Assembly: GCA_015143295.1 (NCBI GenBank)
Contig: CM026563.1
Span: 4,960,001-5,024,000, forward strand
Source of the DNA: Tetracentron sinense
Lineage: Eukaryota > Streptophyta > Magnoliopsida > Trochodendrales > Trochodendraceae
Direction of reading: 5' to 3'
DNA length: 64,000 bases
A program made the position numbers and the translations under genes. The notes under the pieces are model-generated. The model searched no databases, was not told where the DNA came from, and saw only the letters and a list, made by a program, of their open reading frames with translations. Positions 54,707 to 64,000 of this stretch are shown here, piece after piece; positions within the stretch are counted from its first letter, which is position 1; every line of letters starts with the position of its first letter.

Positions 54707-57584
54707 CAGGGGCAGAGCCACATGGGGCCCAAGCCCCCCCTGAAATTTTGAATTTTTTTTACAATAGTATTAAAAGCCTGTGAGAGGGCCAGAGCAGGGG
54801 ATGGGGGATCTAGCCACCCCTAAACTTTTGAGAAAAAAATATAGAGGAAAGTACGGATATAGGCTCCCAATTATGAAATAATCCGAAATTGGACTCCACT
54901 TTTAGGGAGTAATTTTTGTAGGCTCCTATAGTGTTTTTAGTATAGCACGTGCTTTCCCTTCTTTTTTTCTCTCCAAAATACCCCCATCTCTATTCAGGGA
55001 CCCTTTCAACACCATGTGAGCCTTCAAGTTCTCAACACAAACTGAGTTCAACTCAAGCTTTCTCCTTCGTTGCAACCGAGCTAAACACTTCTGCTTCATC
55101 TGAAACCCTTCAACACAAACTGAACTAAACCTTTCTGCTTCATCCGAAACCCTTTTGAAGAAAAAGAAAAAGAAGAAGAGTTCGAAGAAGAAGAAAAAGA
55201 AGAAGAAAAGTGTTTTATACGTTTTTGATCCATTTTCGATGGTTATAGTGGCTATTTTCGATTTTTTTTCTAAGGTTTTGTGATCATTTTCGGGATTTTC
55301 TGTTATTACAGTTTATTTTATGTTATTACAATGCATTTTCAATGGTTTTGTTCTCATTTTCGATAGATTTGTACTCATTTTCGGTGGTTTTCTGTTATTA
55401 CAACGCCCATTTTCAGGGGTTTTTTATTATTAGAGTGCATTTTCGATATTACAGTGCATTTTCGATGGTTTTGTGCTCATTTTCGATGGTATTTTGTCTC
55501 ATTTTCGGTGGTTTTCTGTAATAACTGAAAACCACCAAAAATGAGACAGAAAACCACTGAAAATGAGCACAAAATCATTGAAAAAGCACTGTAATATCGA
55601 AAATACACTATAATAACATAAAATCCCCAAAAATTGGCACTGTAATAATAGAAAACCACTGAAAATGAGCACAAAACCATCGAAAAAGCACTATAATATC
55701 GAAAATACACTATAATAACAGAAAACCCCCGAAAATAAGCACTATAATAACAGAAACCACAAAAAATAAGTACAAATCCATCGAAAATAAGCACAAAACC
55801 ATCGAAAATGCATTGTAATAACAAAAAACCATAAAAAATGAGCACAAAATCATCGAAAAAACACTGTAATATTGAAAATGCACTATAATAACAGAAAACC
55901 TCGAAAATTGGCACTATAATAACAGAAAACCACTAAAAATGAGCACAAATCCATCGAAAATAAGCACAAAACCATTTATTTTTTAAAAAATAAATTGTAA
56001 TAATAGGAAACCATCGAAAATGAGAACAAAACCATCGAACTTGAGAACTGTAGCCATCGAAATAAACTGTAATAACAGAAAATCCCGAAAATGAGCACAA
56101 AACCCTAGAAAATATTGAAAATGACCACTGTAACCATCGAAAATGGATCAAAAACATATAAAACACTCTTCTTCTTCAAAAGAGTTTTGAATGAAGCAGA
56201 AGGGTTTAACTCAGTTTGTGTTCGATAATTCAGTTTCTTCTTCATTTTGTGTTTTATAAAAATCGTAATTTAACTCAGTTTGTGTTTGCTAACTCAGTTT
56301 GTGTTTGATCAAAGCTAGCAAACATGCATCAATTTCAGTGCCTATTTTCGGGGGTTTTCTGTTATTATAGTGCATTTTCGATATTACAGTGCTTTTTCGA
56401 TGGTTTTGTGCTCATTTTCGGTGATTTTATGTTATTACAGTGCATTTTCGATGGTTTTATGCTTATTTTCGATGGATTTGTGCTCATTTTCGGTGGTTTT
56501 CTATTATTACAGTGCCTATTTTCGGGGGTTTTATGTTATTATAGTGCATTTTCGATATTACAGTGCTTTTTCGATGATTTTGTGCTCATTTTCGGTGGTT
56601 TTCTGTTATTACAGTGCATTTTCGGTGGTTTTCTGTTATTACAGTGCTTTTTCAATGGTTTTATGCTTATTTTCGATGGATTTGTGCTCATTTTCAATGG
56701 TTTTCTGTTATTACAGTGCCCATTTTCGGGGGTTTTATGTTACTATAGTGCTTTTTCGATGATTTTGTGCTCATTTTCGGTGGTTTTTTGTCTCATTTTT
56801 GGTGGTTTTCAGTTATTACAGAAAACCATCGAAAATGAGACAAAAAACCACCGAAAATGAGCACAAAACCATTGAAAATGCACTGTAATAACAAAAATGC
56901 ACTATAGTAATAAAAAACCCCCGAAAATAGACACTGTAATAACAGAAAACCATCGAAAATGAGCACAAATTCATCGATAATAAGCACAAAACCATCGAAA
57001 ATGCGTTGTAATAACATAAAATAAACTGTAACAACAGAAAATCCCGAAAAAGATCACAAAACCCTAGAAAAAATCGAAAATGACCACTGTAACCATAGAA
57101 AATGGATCAAAAACGTATAAAACACTTTTCTTCTTCTTTTTCTTCTTCTTCAAACTCTTCTTCTTCAAAAGGGTTTCGGATGAAGCAGAAGGGTTTACCT
57201 CAGTTTGTGTTGAAGGGTTTCAGATGAAGCAGAAGGGTTTAGCTCAGTTGCAACGAAGGGGAAGCTTGAGTTGAGCTCAGTTTGTGTTGAGGACTTAAAG
57301 GCTCGCAGGGTGTTGAAGGGGTCTCTGAACAGAGATGAGGGTATTTTGGAGAGAAAAAAAAAAAGGAAAGCACGTGCTGTACTAAAAACCCTGTAGGAGC
57401 CTACAGAAATAACTCTCTAAAAGTGGAGCCCATTTTCGGATTATTTCATAATTGGGAGCCCATATCTGTACTTTCCTCAAAAATATATCCTATACAAACG
57501 GACACTAACAACACGATGGCCCATGAACTTGTCCCTCAAATAAAACAAATCCCCCTCGGCAAGAGAATCCTGGTTCCGCCATTG
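54707..57584. mobile_element. Small hAT element split by a Mutator-like element
   Basis: Left end CAGGGGCAGAGCCACATGG; right end complemented CAATGGCGGAACCAGGAT. There is an exact 8-bp duplication TCTGTGAG (54699-54706 and 57585-57592). Without the nested insertion the element is about 234 bp. It is in the intron between the RLK exons at 57821 and 53829. Confidence 0.85.
54844..57478. mobile_element. 2,635-bp double-hairpin Mutator-like element
   Basis: Terminal inverted repeats start GAGGAAAGTACGGATATAGG and remain alignable for about 480 bp or more. The 9-bp target duplication AAAAATATA is exact (54835-54843 and 57479-57487). The interior is built from about 50-bp units (TTTTCTGTTATTACAGTGCA, TTTTCGATGGTTTTGTGCTC) arranged as two successive inverted pairs, with turning points near 55520 and 56815 and a unique spacer at about 56165-56335. 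There is no transposase. Long low-complexity reading frames (for example 56324-56860) only reflect the repeat. Confidence 0.85.
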
Positions 57585-59689
57585 TCTGTGAGTGCATGCT
57601 TAACTGTACGTATTGCAGGCTACGAAAACAAAGAACCCGGTGGATTTAAAATTTCAAGATCCAGTTAGAGTAACAGAATGAATCCATATGTAGCCCAATT
57701 TGTTTGCTCCATGCAAGTGAAAATAGCTAAGCAAAGGTATTCTAGAGCTTCAACCATAAATGATAATACCAGACGTAGTCATTAATAAATTAAAAGTATT
57801 GATGAATAGAGAGGGCTTACTCAGGATCTAAATATCCTACGGTGCCCTTAACCACGCTTGAGACATGTGTGGCTCCATCTGCTGCAATTTTTTATAAACC
57901 AAAGTCTAAGAACTTTGCTCTCATGTGTTTGTCAAGAAGGATGCTGCTGCTTTTGAGATCCCTATGGATGGTTTTTGGAGCACAGCCCGTATGAAGGTAC
58001 TCAATACCTGAAACAAGTTTGTGAATAGAGTGATTTCTCTTAAATTGAAGGAGTGAGCCCTCCTGAAAAACTAGTATTAAACTTATCCTCCGGCACAGTA
58101 ACCTTTTGCAGCATCCTCAGCTATCTCGAGGCGATTGATCCAACTGATACTTCGCTCATGTGTTAAAGGTCCTAGAAAAAATTATTAGCAGATAACTTGA
58201 GATCCGAAACTAAGTTGTTAAAAACTAAAGGGACATATGAGACTTACCATAAAGATGTTCCTTCAAGTTCCATCATGCATGAACTCATAGACAAGGATAT
58301 TTTTCCCTTCTTCTTGGCAGTACCCAAGAAAGTGTGCAAGGTTTCTGTGATGTATCCTTGAAAGTAGAGCCACCTAGATAAAATGCAATCATGGGTCAGT
58401 TTACAAGAAGCACTTTCTGAAGGGTTATATGAAAGAAACTGGACTATATCATTCTAAGGAAATTAACTTAGTCAGAATAATGAAACAAGTCCTAATGGAA
58501 AATTGAAGGTAGGAATATTATTCAATAAAGGAAGAATTTTTATGACAGGGAACTGAAAAGGTTTCGCTTTGCTCACTTTGGAACTGGAGCACAAGCAGAC
58601 ATTTTGTACATTCGACTTTATTACAATTAAACTAAGTGTTCGTTGGATTGTGGAGAATAAATTACAATGGTAGGAGTACTGAACTTATATCAAATATGGT
58701 TAATCTCTTCATGAATAACTTAGGTTGCTGGTTTGGATTATTTTAGATATTAAAAACATGGCTTTGGTTTTAAAAAGAATCAGTAGCACAAACTGATATT
58801 GAACTAAGATGACTAACTTTCCCAAAAAATTCGCAAGTCTCACGCATTAGATGAAAAGGGAGAGGGATGCGTTACACCCTCATTTCTCAGATTCTTCATT
58901 TTAAACTCGCCTCTAAATTCTCTCATTAATCGATCAGGGTTTCATCTTGTTGCTTGAGTATGATGCTGTCTGTCCTCTTCCAGGCACAAACTGATAATGA
59001 AAAGTCTGGCAGAAACAAGTATACAGAAAAGTATTTTTATTTTTATTTTTTTATGTTCCTCATACCATTTCTCCTTTGTTCCTTTATTATTATTACTTTG
59101 GGCTTTAATTTTTCTCTTAATTTGGTTGTTTGATGTTTGTTTCTTTGAATTGAGGCTATTCAGTTTGCCCTCTCGGTCTGGAAATGCTAAATTTTGATGC
59201 TTCCTGAATTTTTGGGTTCCATTTTTACTAGGATGACTTTTTCTTCTTTTTCATAAATAGTGTTTCAACTCAAGTGATGCAAGGATGAGATACCATATGT
59301 GGTTTTAAATTAATAGATGAATGCAACAAAGATCGAACAAATTTCAGTTTGGACTGCTATGCAGACTAAATTGTGTGGATCCTTTTCAATTTGGAACCAT
59401 ATATGGGCGGTAAACTATCAAGAGAATACCATAGAGATATCATTAAATTGTGATCCTGGAAGCACTAACTACATTTCCTTTTGTCCATTTTTTCTAGATA
59501 TTTTTCCTTGCTCGAAGAATGCTATAATCTGACATGCTCTCTTGATTTGTCTTTTTTATAAATATTCTAGTTTCCATTTTCTCTATGGAAATGATAGATT
59601 GTGATTGAGTTATGATGACATTAACTTTGTGGTTTCTGCTACTTTGAAAAATTCAGGTACATTGGAAAGGTAGATGGATTTCCAAGAGT

Positions 59690-60600
59690 TCACCAAACGG
59701 AAAGAAGGATTTATCAATATACAAAAATTGAATAACTATTGCAAACCGAAATTTAGAACCTTGTTCAAGAGATCCTTGGTGTAAATTATTTGCAGATGAT
59801 GTGGTATTGATTAATGAGGCTAGAGAGGAGGCAAATGCAAAAAGAATTGTGGATGGATTTGTTGGATCTAAGGGTTTTAATGAAGTCAGGCCAAGACAGA
59901 GAAATAGAATGCAACTTTAGGAAGAACACAAATAGGAGTGAGATGATAGTTAACATTTACTGCTAGGAGATACTACAAAGTAATTAATTATATGGTATCT
60001 TAGCTCTATTATTCATAAAGATGGAGAGGTTAAGAGAATGTTGCTCATAAAATTAAAGTTCGATGACTAAAGTGGAGATGTACTTCTGGAGCACTAATGT
60101 GACCAACGTATTCAAATCAGACCAAAAGGAAATTTGATTGATAAGACAATGATAGGACCAACTATGATTAATGGAGCAAAATGTTGAGCGACCAAGAAAC
60201 AACATATTCATAGGATGTGTAGCCGAGATAAGGAAGTTGCGATGGATGAGTAGAAAAACTAGAAAAGATAAGATTAGAATGAACATATTCAATAAAATTT
60301 GGGAGGAATTCCAACAGTAACAAAATAAATGAGAATCGACTGAGATGGTTGGGACACATTCAACGAAGGCTAATGATGGCACCAGTGAGCATTGGAAAGT
60401 GAGTTAGCGTAAGTTAAAAGGCTCTAACAGGGCAGGACAGGACACTTGGATGGAAATTGTGAGAAAATATTAACAGTACACCATTCAATATGGCACTTGA
60501 TAGTGGGGGATGAAGGAACAAAATTCATATCGTGGGCTGTAAATAGTTGGAGTAAGGCACTGAAAAAGAAGAAGTCTGTAAAGGTGGGTTAAATTCCTGC
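59690..60600 (+). pseudogene. LINE reverse-transcriptase fragment in an RLK intron
   Basis: Plus-strand remnants of a plant non-LTR retrotransposon ORF2: WCKLFADDVVLINEAREEAN (the ADD catalytic box near 59790), then IHKDGEV, KKQHIHRMC, IRKLRWMSRKTRKDKIR and NRLRWLGHIQRR in order across several frames. Many stops and shifts. It lies antisense to the RLK, in the intron between 60887 and 58373. Confidence 0.75.
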
Positions 60601-61199
60601 TTGTTTCAAACTAGGATAACATTAGGAAATGGATCCATTTCAAGAAGACAAACTCTATGATACTTGGACAATATTTCATTTGGTATCTAACCTTCGCCAT
60701 AAGTATAGAAATATCAAAGACTCAACAGCTAGAACTACAAAAAATTATTAAAAAGGGAAATTGTTTAGCATGATAACATTGTGAATCATATAATATATAG
60801 TCTCCTGTTTCAAGATAGATTAAGCATGACAAAGATAGGTAAAAAAAAATAGAAGAACATAGAAAGAGGTTAAATTGGAAAGTTTCCTCATTTGAGAACT
60901 CTCGGTTCCCCTGGTAGGAATTACTGGTTAGAACTTTGACTGCTATTTCTTTTCCATCTTTCATTTCTCCGTAGTATACCACTCCAAAGCCCCCTGAACC
61001 AATTTCCTTCTCAAACTTCCTGGTGGCATCCTCAATTTCAGATAATGTGAAGCAATATATGGATTCTGTGCCAGCATCAGGTAAGGAAGAAACTAGTCTC
61101 TGAGCAGGCTGGTCTGAAAAAAAAGGGACAGAAAAAAGCCAGGTTTTGGGTCTATTGAGATTCTTCCCCCCAAAAAAATTAAATAAATAAATAGAGGGC

Positions 61200-61239
61200 G
61201 GTGCCAGGACCACATCAATATTTGATGACTACACCCCAA

Positions 61240-61271
<32 letters not shown>

Positions 61272-61775
61272 CTTCTTCTTTTTTTTTCAACGAGTCTAGG
61301 GTATTAAATAGGGGGTTGTGGACTAACTAGAATCCACAGTATATGCATACATTCATGAAGATTTGCCACTCCAATCACCCTCTTTGATCTTTGCTTCACA
61401 AACTCTTGAACCCATTGAAATCATGGAAATAAAAATCGTCGAAACCGATACGAAACGGGCAATACATATAGGTATCGGTAGTCCCCTGTATGATATTTAT
61501 ACCGATACAAAACGGGTGATACATATCGTTTATTAGTTATCTATGTTTTAATTCATTGTGTAATTGTAACTGTGTTTGCTATTTTGTTTTTCGTCGATTT
61601 CTATGACTTTATATTTGGTTCCTATAACTCATTTAGTTTTATTTTTTTTTAATTTGATTTTTGTTTCTTAAACTAAAAAAAATTATATGTATCGTCCGAA
61701 AACGTTACCAAAACCGATATGTATAGGTTTCGGTTGAGACTGATACATCCCCTGAAACCGTATTTTTAATCATTG
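61200..61775. repeat. A/T-rich intron sequence with 'cgatac' repeat
   Basis: Positions 61435-61775 contain repeated GATACGAAACGGG/GATACAAAACGGG and ATACATAT words, with an inverted CCGATATGTATAGG. This is a common non-coding plant dispersed repeat. A (TA)n and (T)n tract lies at 61241-61285. Confidence 0.45.
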
Positions 61776-62208
61776 ATTGAAATGCCCTAAGATGCAATGC
61801 CTAACATTGTGATTGGTGTGTAGTTATAAAATTTATTGGTAATTTTTAATTTTTGGTATGTACAAGTAATTTTATAGATTAATAGTGTGTACAGTTACTT
61901 TTAATAATGGGAAAAAGTCATCAAATATTGAGGTGCGCCTAGTATTACCCTAAATAAAAGAATATTCAACACTCGGACCTTCCTCATAGAATCTCTTCTT
62001 TCCCTAAGCAGAACCACATCCCCAACGGATGATCCAATAATGATTTTCATGCGGCTCCCTCCTCTGCCTCCTTTGTGAAGATTAGGATTTCCAGAGTAAC
62101 TTCAGTCCACCAAAATAGAACATGATAGTAAATATTTAGTATCACTAGTTCAAAATAGGAGCAGACATAAGCTATGCATTCATTTATACAGGTCAGTAGC
62201 TTAACAAT

Positions 62209-62328
62209 TAGAGGTGTCAATGGGCCGGATTCGGGCCTCAAAAACCTAATATAAACGGGTTGGGCTCGAACTAGGGCTATTCAAAAATACAAAATTCCAG
62301 GCCCAAGCCAGGACCATTGACACTCCTA
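62209..62328. repeat. hAT-type MITE (GTCAATGGGCC family)
   Basis: A 120-bp element TAGAGGTGTCAATGGGCC ... CCATTGACACTCCTA with 8-bp flanks TTAACAAT/TTAAGAAT (one mismatch). Confidence 0.75.
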
Positions 62329-62599
62329 TTAAGAATGATAATTCAAGTCAAGTAGTCTTCATGACAATTTAAATTTAACAAAATGTTACATGAAGTTGTG
62401 TTAGGCTAAATGATTTCGCTATGCCTTCATTTCAGGTCTATAAGGCTTTCTTCATTTTATTTTTCGCACATCTTCTTAAACATAATTTGTTCTCCTTTCC
62501 TAGAGAGATAGTGTGTGTGTGTGTCCGTTGATCCATAGTAGTGAAGAACAATCCTCCCCCACGCCTGAGTTTTTTGTTTTATATTTTTATTTCTGCTAG

Positions 62600-64000
62600 T
62601 TCCAACAGCCCCATGTTTATAAACCTTCTTGGGGGTGGAATAGCTTGTTTGAAGGAAGAAAGTTGCTACTGGAAGGAGTTAGATGGTCAGTTGGAAATGG
62701 GGAGTCTATCCATATATGGTCAGATCCATGGATCCCAGCTGCTACTGGTTTCAAACCCAAGAGAAATATCCATAATGAATGTTTTTAGTTGAAAGTTTCA
62801 GACTTCATTGATATCAACAAAGGTAGCTGGAAAGAAAAGCTGATTTTTGAGTTACTAAATTCAGAAGATGCTAAGGAGGTTCTAAATATGGCATTTAGTA
62901 CCAATGGGCTTCCTAACAGGTTGGTGTGGAACAATACATTTAGTGGCATATATACAGTTAAATCTGGATACCATACATGGAGAAAAAGGGACTGTTATGG
63001 GAAAGACAAAGCTTCAAGCTTCATGCTCTGAATCATCAGTGCCTGAAGAGATGTGGAAAGAAATCTGGAGGGTTCCAACAATTCATAAGGTTCAACATTT
63101 TCTCTAGAGGTGTATTATGAATACTGTAGCTGTGAATTTGAACCTGAAGAAAAAGAAAATTAAAGAAGATGATTTGTGCCCAATGTGTAGAAGCATGACT
63201 GAATCCATACCGCATTTGTTCATTACTTGTGAATATGCCAGAGGTATTTGGTACAATCTCAAGGAAAGGGTGAAAATTCCTCCATATGAATCAAATTTCT
63301 TCAACGCCTGGTGGGAAGGGGAATGAAGAAGACTTGAGAGTAAAAAAAGATGGTTTAGACCAGATGGCCTTGATGGCAAACATCATTTGGGCAATTTGGA
63401 TAGCCAGAAATAACCGGGTGTTCTCTGATAAGAGTGAAGAAAGTTTTGATACCTTCAAAAAAGCTTGGAGCTTAAATGATGATTGCATATCTACTAATGC
63501 CGGAAATGAGAAATTCTTTCAGAATTCAAGATTAACAAGGGATGATTCAGAGGCCAGGAAAGATACTAATGAGTATGAGTTTATTTTCAAGTGTGATGGC
63601 TCAGCCCAAATGGATGGTGCAGCTGCTGGTGTGGGGGTGGATATTTTTAAGGTTTCAAATTATCTTCCCTGATTGTGCCATTCAGTGGAGGTTCAGCAAC
63701 ATTAGCAGAAGCTACGGCCATTAAAATTTACTTATCAATGATTATCCAAAATGGATGGGAGAAGGTATTGATTCAATCATATACAAAGGTAGTAGTAGAT
63801 GCAATTAATGCAAGATCCATTTGCTCAATTGCAGCAGCTACTCATATGCCAATTCTAGATTGCATTGAGTTGATGAAGACAGCCAAAGATGTACAGGTTG
63901 AACATTTGTCTAGAACTTTGAATGGGGGAGCCCATTTACTTGCAAAAATGGCTTTGTGCAAAAGTAGAAGATATTGGGTTGAGAGATGTATGGTTTGTGA
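62600..64000 (+). pseudogene. LINE ORF2 C-terminal part (zf-RVT and RNase H), broken, runs off the window
   Basis: Frames in order: GRKLLLEGVRWSVGNGESIH and IWSDPWIPA (linker typical of plant LINE ORF2, near 62650-62745); WNNTFSGIYTVKSGYHTW; the zinc-knuckle LCPMCRSMTESIPHLFITCE (63176-63235); ANIIWAIWIARNNRVF; and RNase H start FKCDGSAQMDGAAAGVGV (63586-63640), which continues after a frameshift as LAEATAIKIYLSMIIQNGWE and VVVDAINAR. In-frame stops and shifts (for example TAG before KVSDFID at about 62788) show it is dead. It may belong to a different insertion from the 59690 fragment. Confidence 0.8.

Larger units (their letters stand above)
53336..62105 (-). pseudogene. LRR receptor-like kinase, At2g37050 type, broken (kinase part)
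   Basis: Minus-strand exons: a membrane-span/juxtamembrane piece at about 62105-61990 (GNPNLHKGG ... MKIIIGSSVG); the kinase N-lobe at 61113-60887 (IGSGGFGVVYYGEMKDGKEIAVKV, glycine loop and catalytic Lys); 58373-58248 ([19 protein letters not shown]); 58171-58103 ([16 protein letters not shown]); 58007-57821 ([13 protein letters not shown] and FLDFGL, then GTVGYLDPE); 53829-53694 (YYISQQLTEKSDVYGFGVIL); and 53536-53336 (GDIQGITDPSLRNEYDIQS...MRPSMSEVLKEIQ, stop). Defects are TAA where a Ser normally follows DFGL, a 1-base deletion after YEFMHDGT, and GA instead of GT at the donor after the N-lobe exon. LRR exons are not in the window and may lie beyond 64000. Introns are swollen by a hAT/MULE nest and a LINE. 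A functional product is unlikely. Confidence 0.85.

Noticed and set aside
55477-57034. Several long hydrophobic, repetitive reading frames (145, 178 and 130 residues) on both strands.
   Set aside because: They are translations of the roughly 50-bp internal repeats of the double-hairpin element, present in several frames and both strands at once; there is no start context or known domain.
55300-57100. Regularly spaced short repeats that could suggest a CRISPR-like array.
   Set aside because: Spacing and units are irregular, the organism is a plant, and the repeats belong to a transposon with target duplication.

Overview
This is a transposon-rich, non-coding-rich stretch of a flowering-plant nuclear genome. 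The evidence is split genes with GT..AG introns, plant NPF nitrate-transporter exons with the family's 218-bp second exon, an LRR receptor-kinase locus, LINE, Ty3/gypsy, TRIM, Helitron, hAT and Mutator-like elements, and dozens of small palindromic MITEs. I see no rRNA, tRNA, CRISPR or bacterial-type gene organisation. The species cannot be named from the sequence.

The core is a tandem array on the minus strand of four complete NRT1/PTR (NPF2, NAXT-like) transporter genes: 1484-7066, 11651-16608, 19655-24481 and 33031-40426. Each has four exons. Exon 2 (218 bp) and exon 3 (539 bp) have the same length in every copy, and the reading frames are open for 568-575 residues. Genes 2 and 3 lie in a recent 7-kb duplication (units starting at 9531 and 17929). 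Genes 1 and 4 form a second pair that shares upstream sequence, including a MITE inserted before they split. A fifth unit survives only as flanks: a 3' relic at about 46480-46830 and a 5' relic at about 48745-48960, with the coding part gone.

The second gene family is an LRR receptor-like kinase (At2g37050 type) on the minus strand, 53336 to beyond 62105. It is broken by a stop codon, a 1-base deletion and a lost donor site. A copy of its last two exons lies at 31890-32455. The flanks of that copy (about 25140-32560) match those of the full locus (about 48745-53870). The ancestral duplicated unit was therefore probably NPF plus neighbouring RLK, and the array grew by unequal exchange.

Almost everything else is mobile DNA, and many insertions have exact target-site duplications. 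The most striking are a 2,635-bp double-hairpin Mutator-like element nested in a small hAT element inside an RLK intron (54707-57584), a 2.8-kb foldback element with arms of about 1 kb (28645-31441), a 2,370-bp solo Tat/Ogre-type LTR (43456-45825), a TRIM retroelement in intron 3 of gene 3 (20714-21559), a 999-bp MULE in intron 2 of gene 2 (14053-15051), Helitrons placed about 85-90 bp upstream of the start codons of genes 2 and 3, and several palindromic MITE families. Because the segments are duplicated, many insertions can be checked against an empty site in the paralogous segment of the same window.
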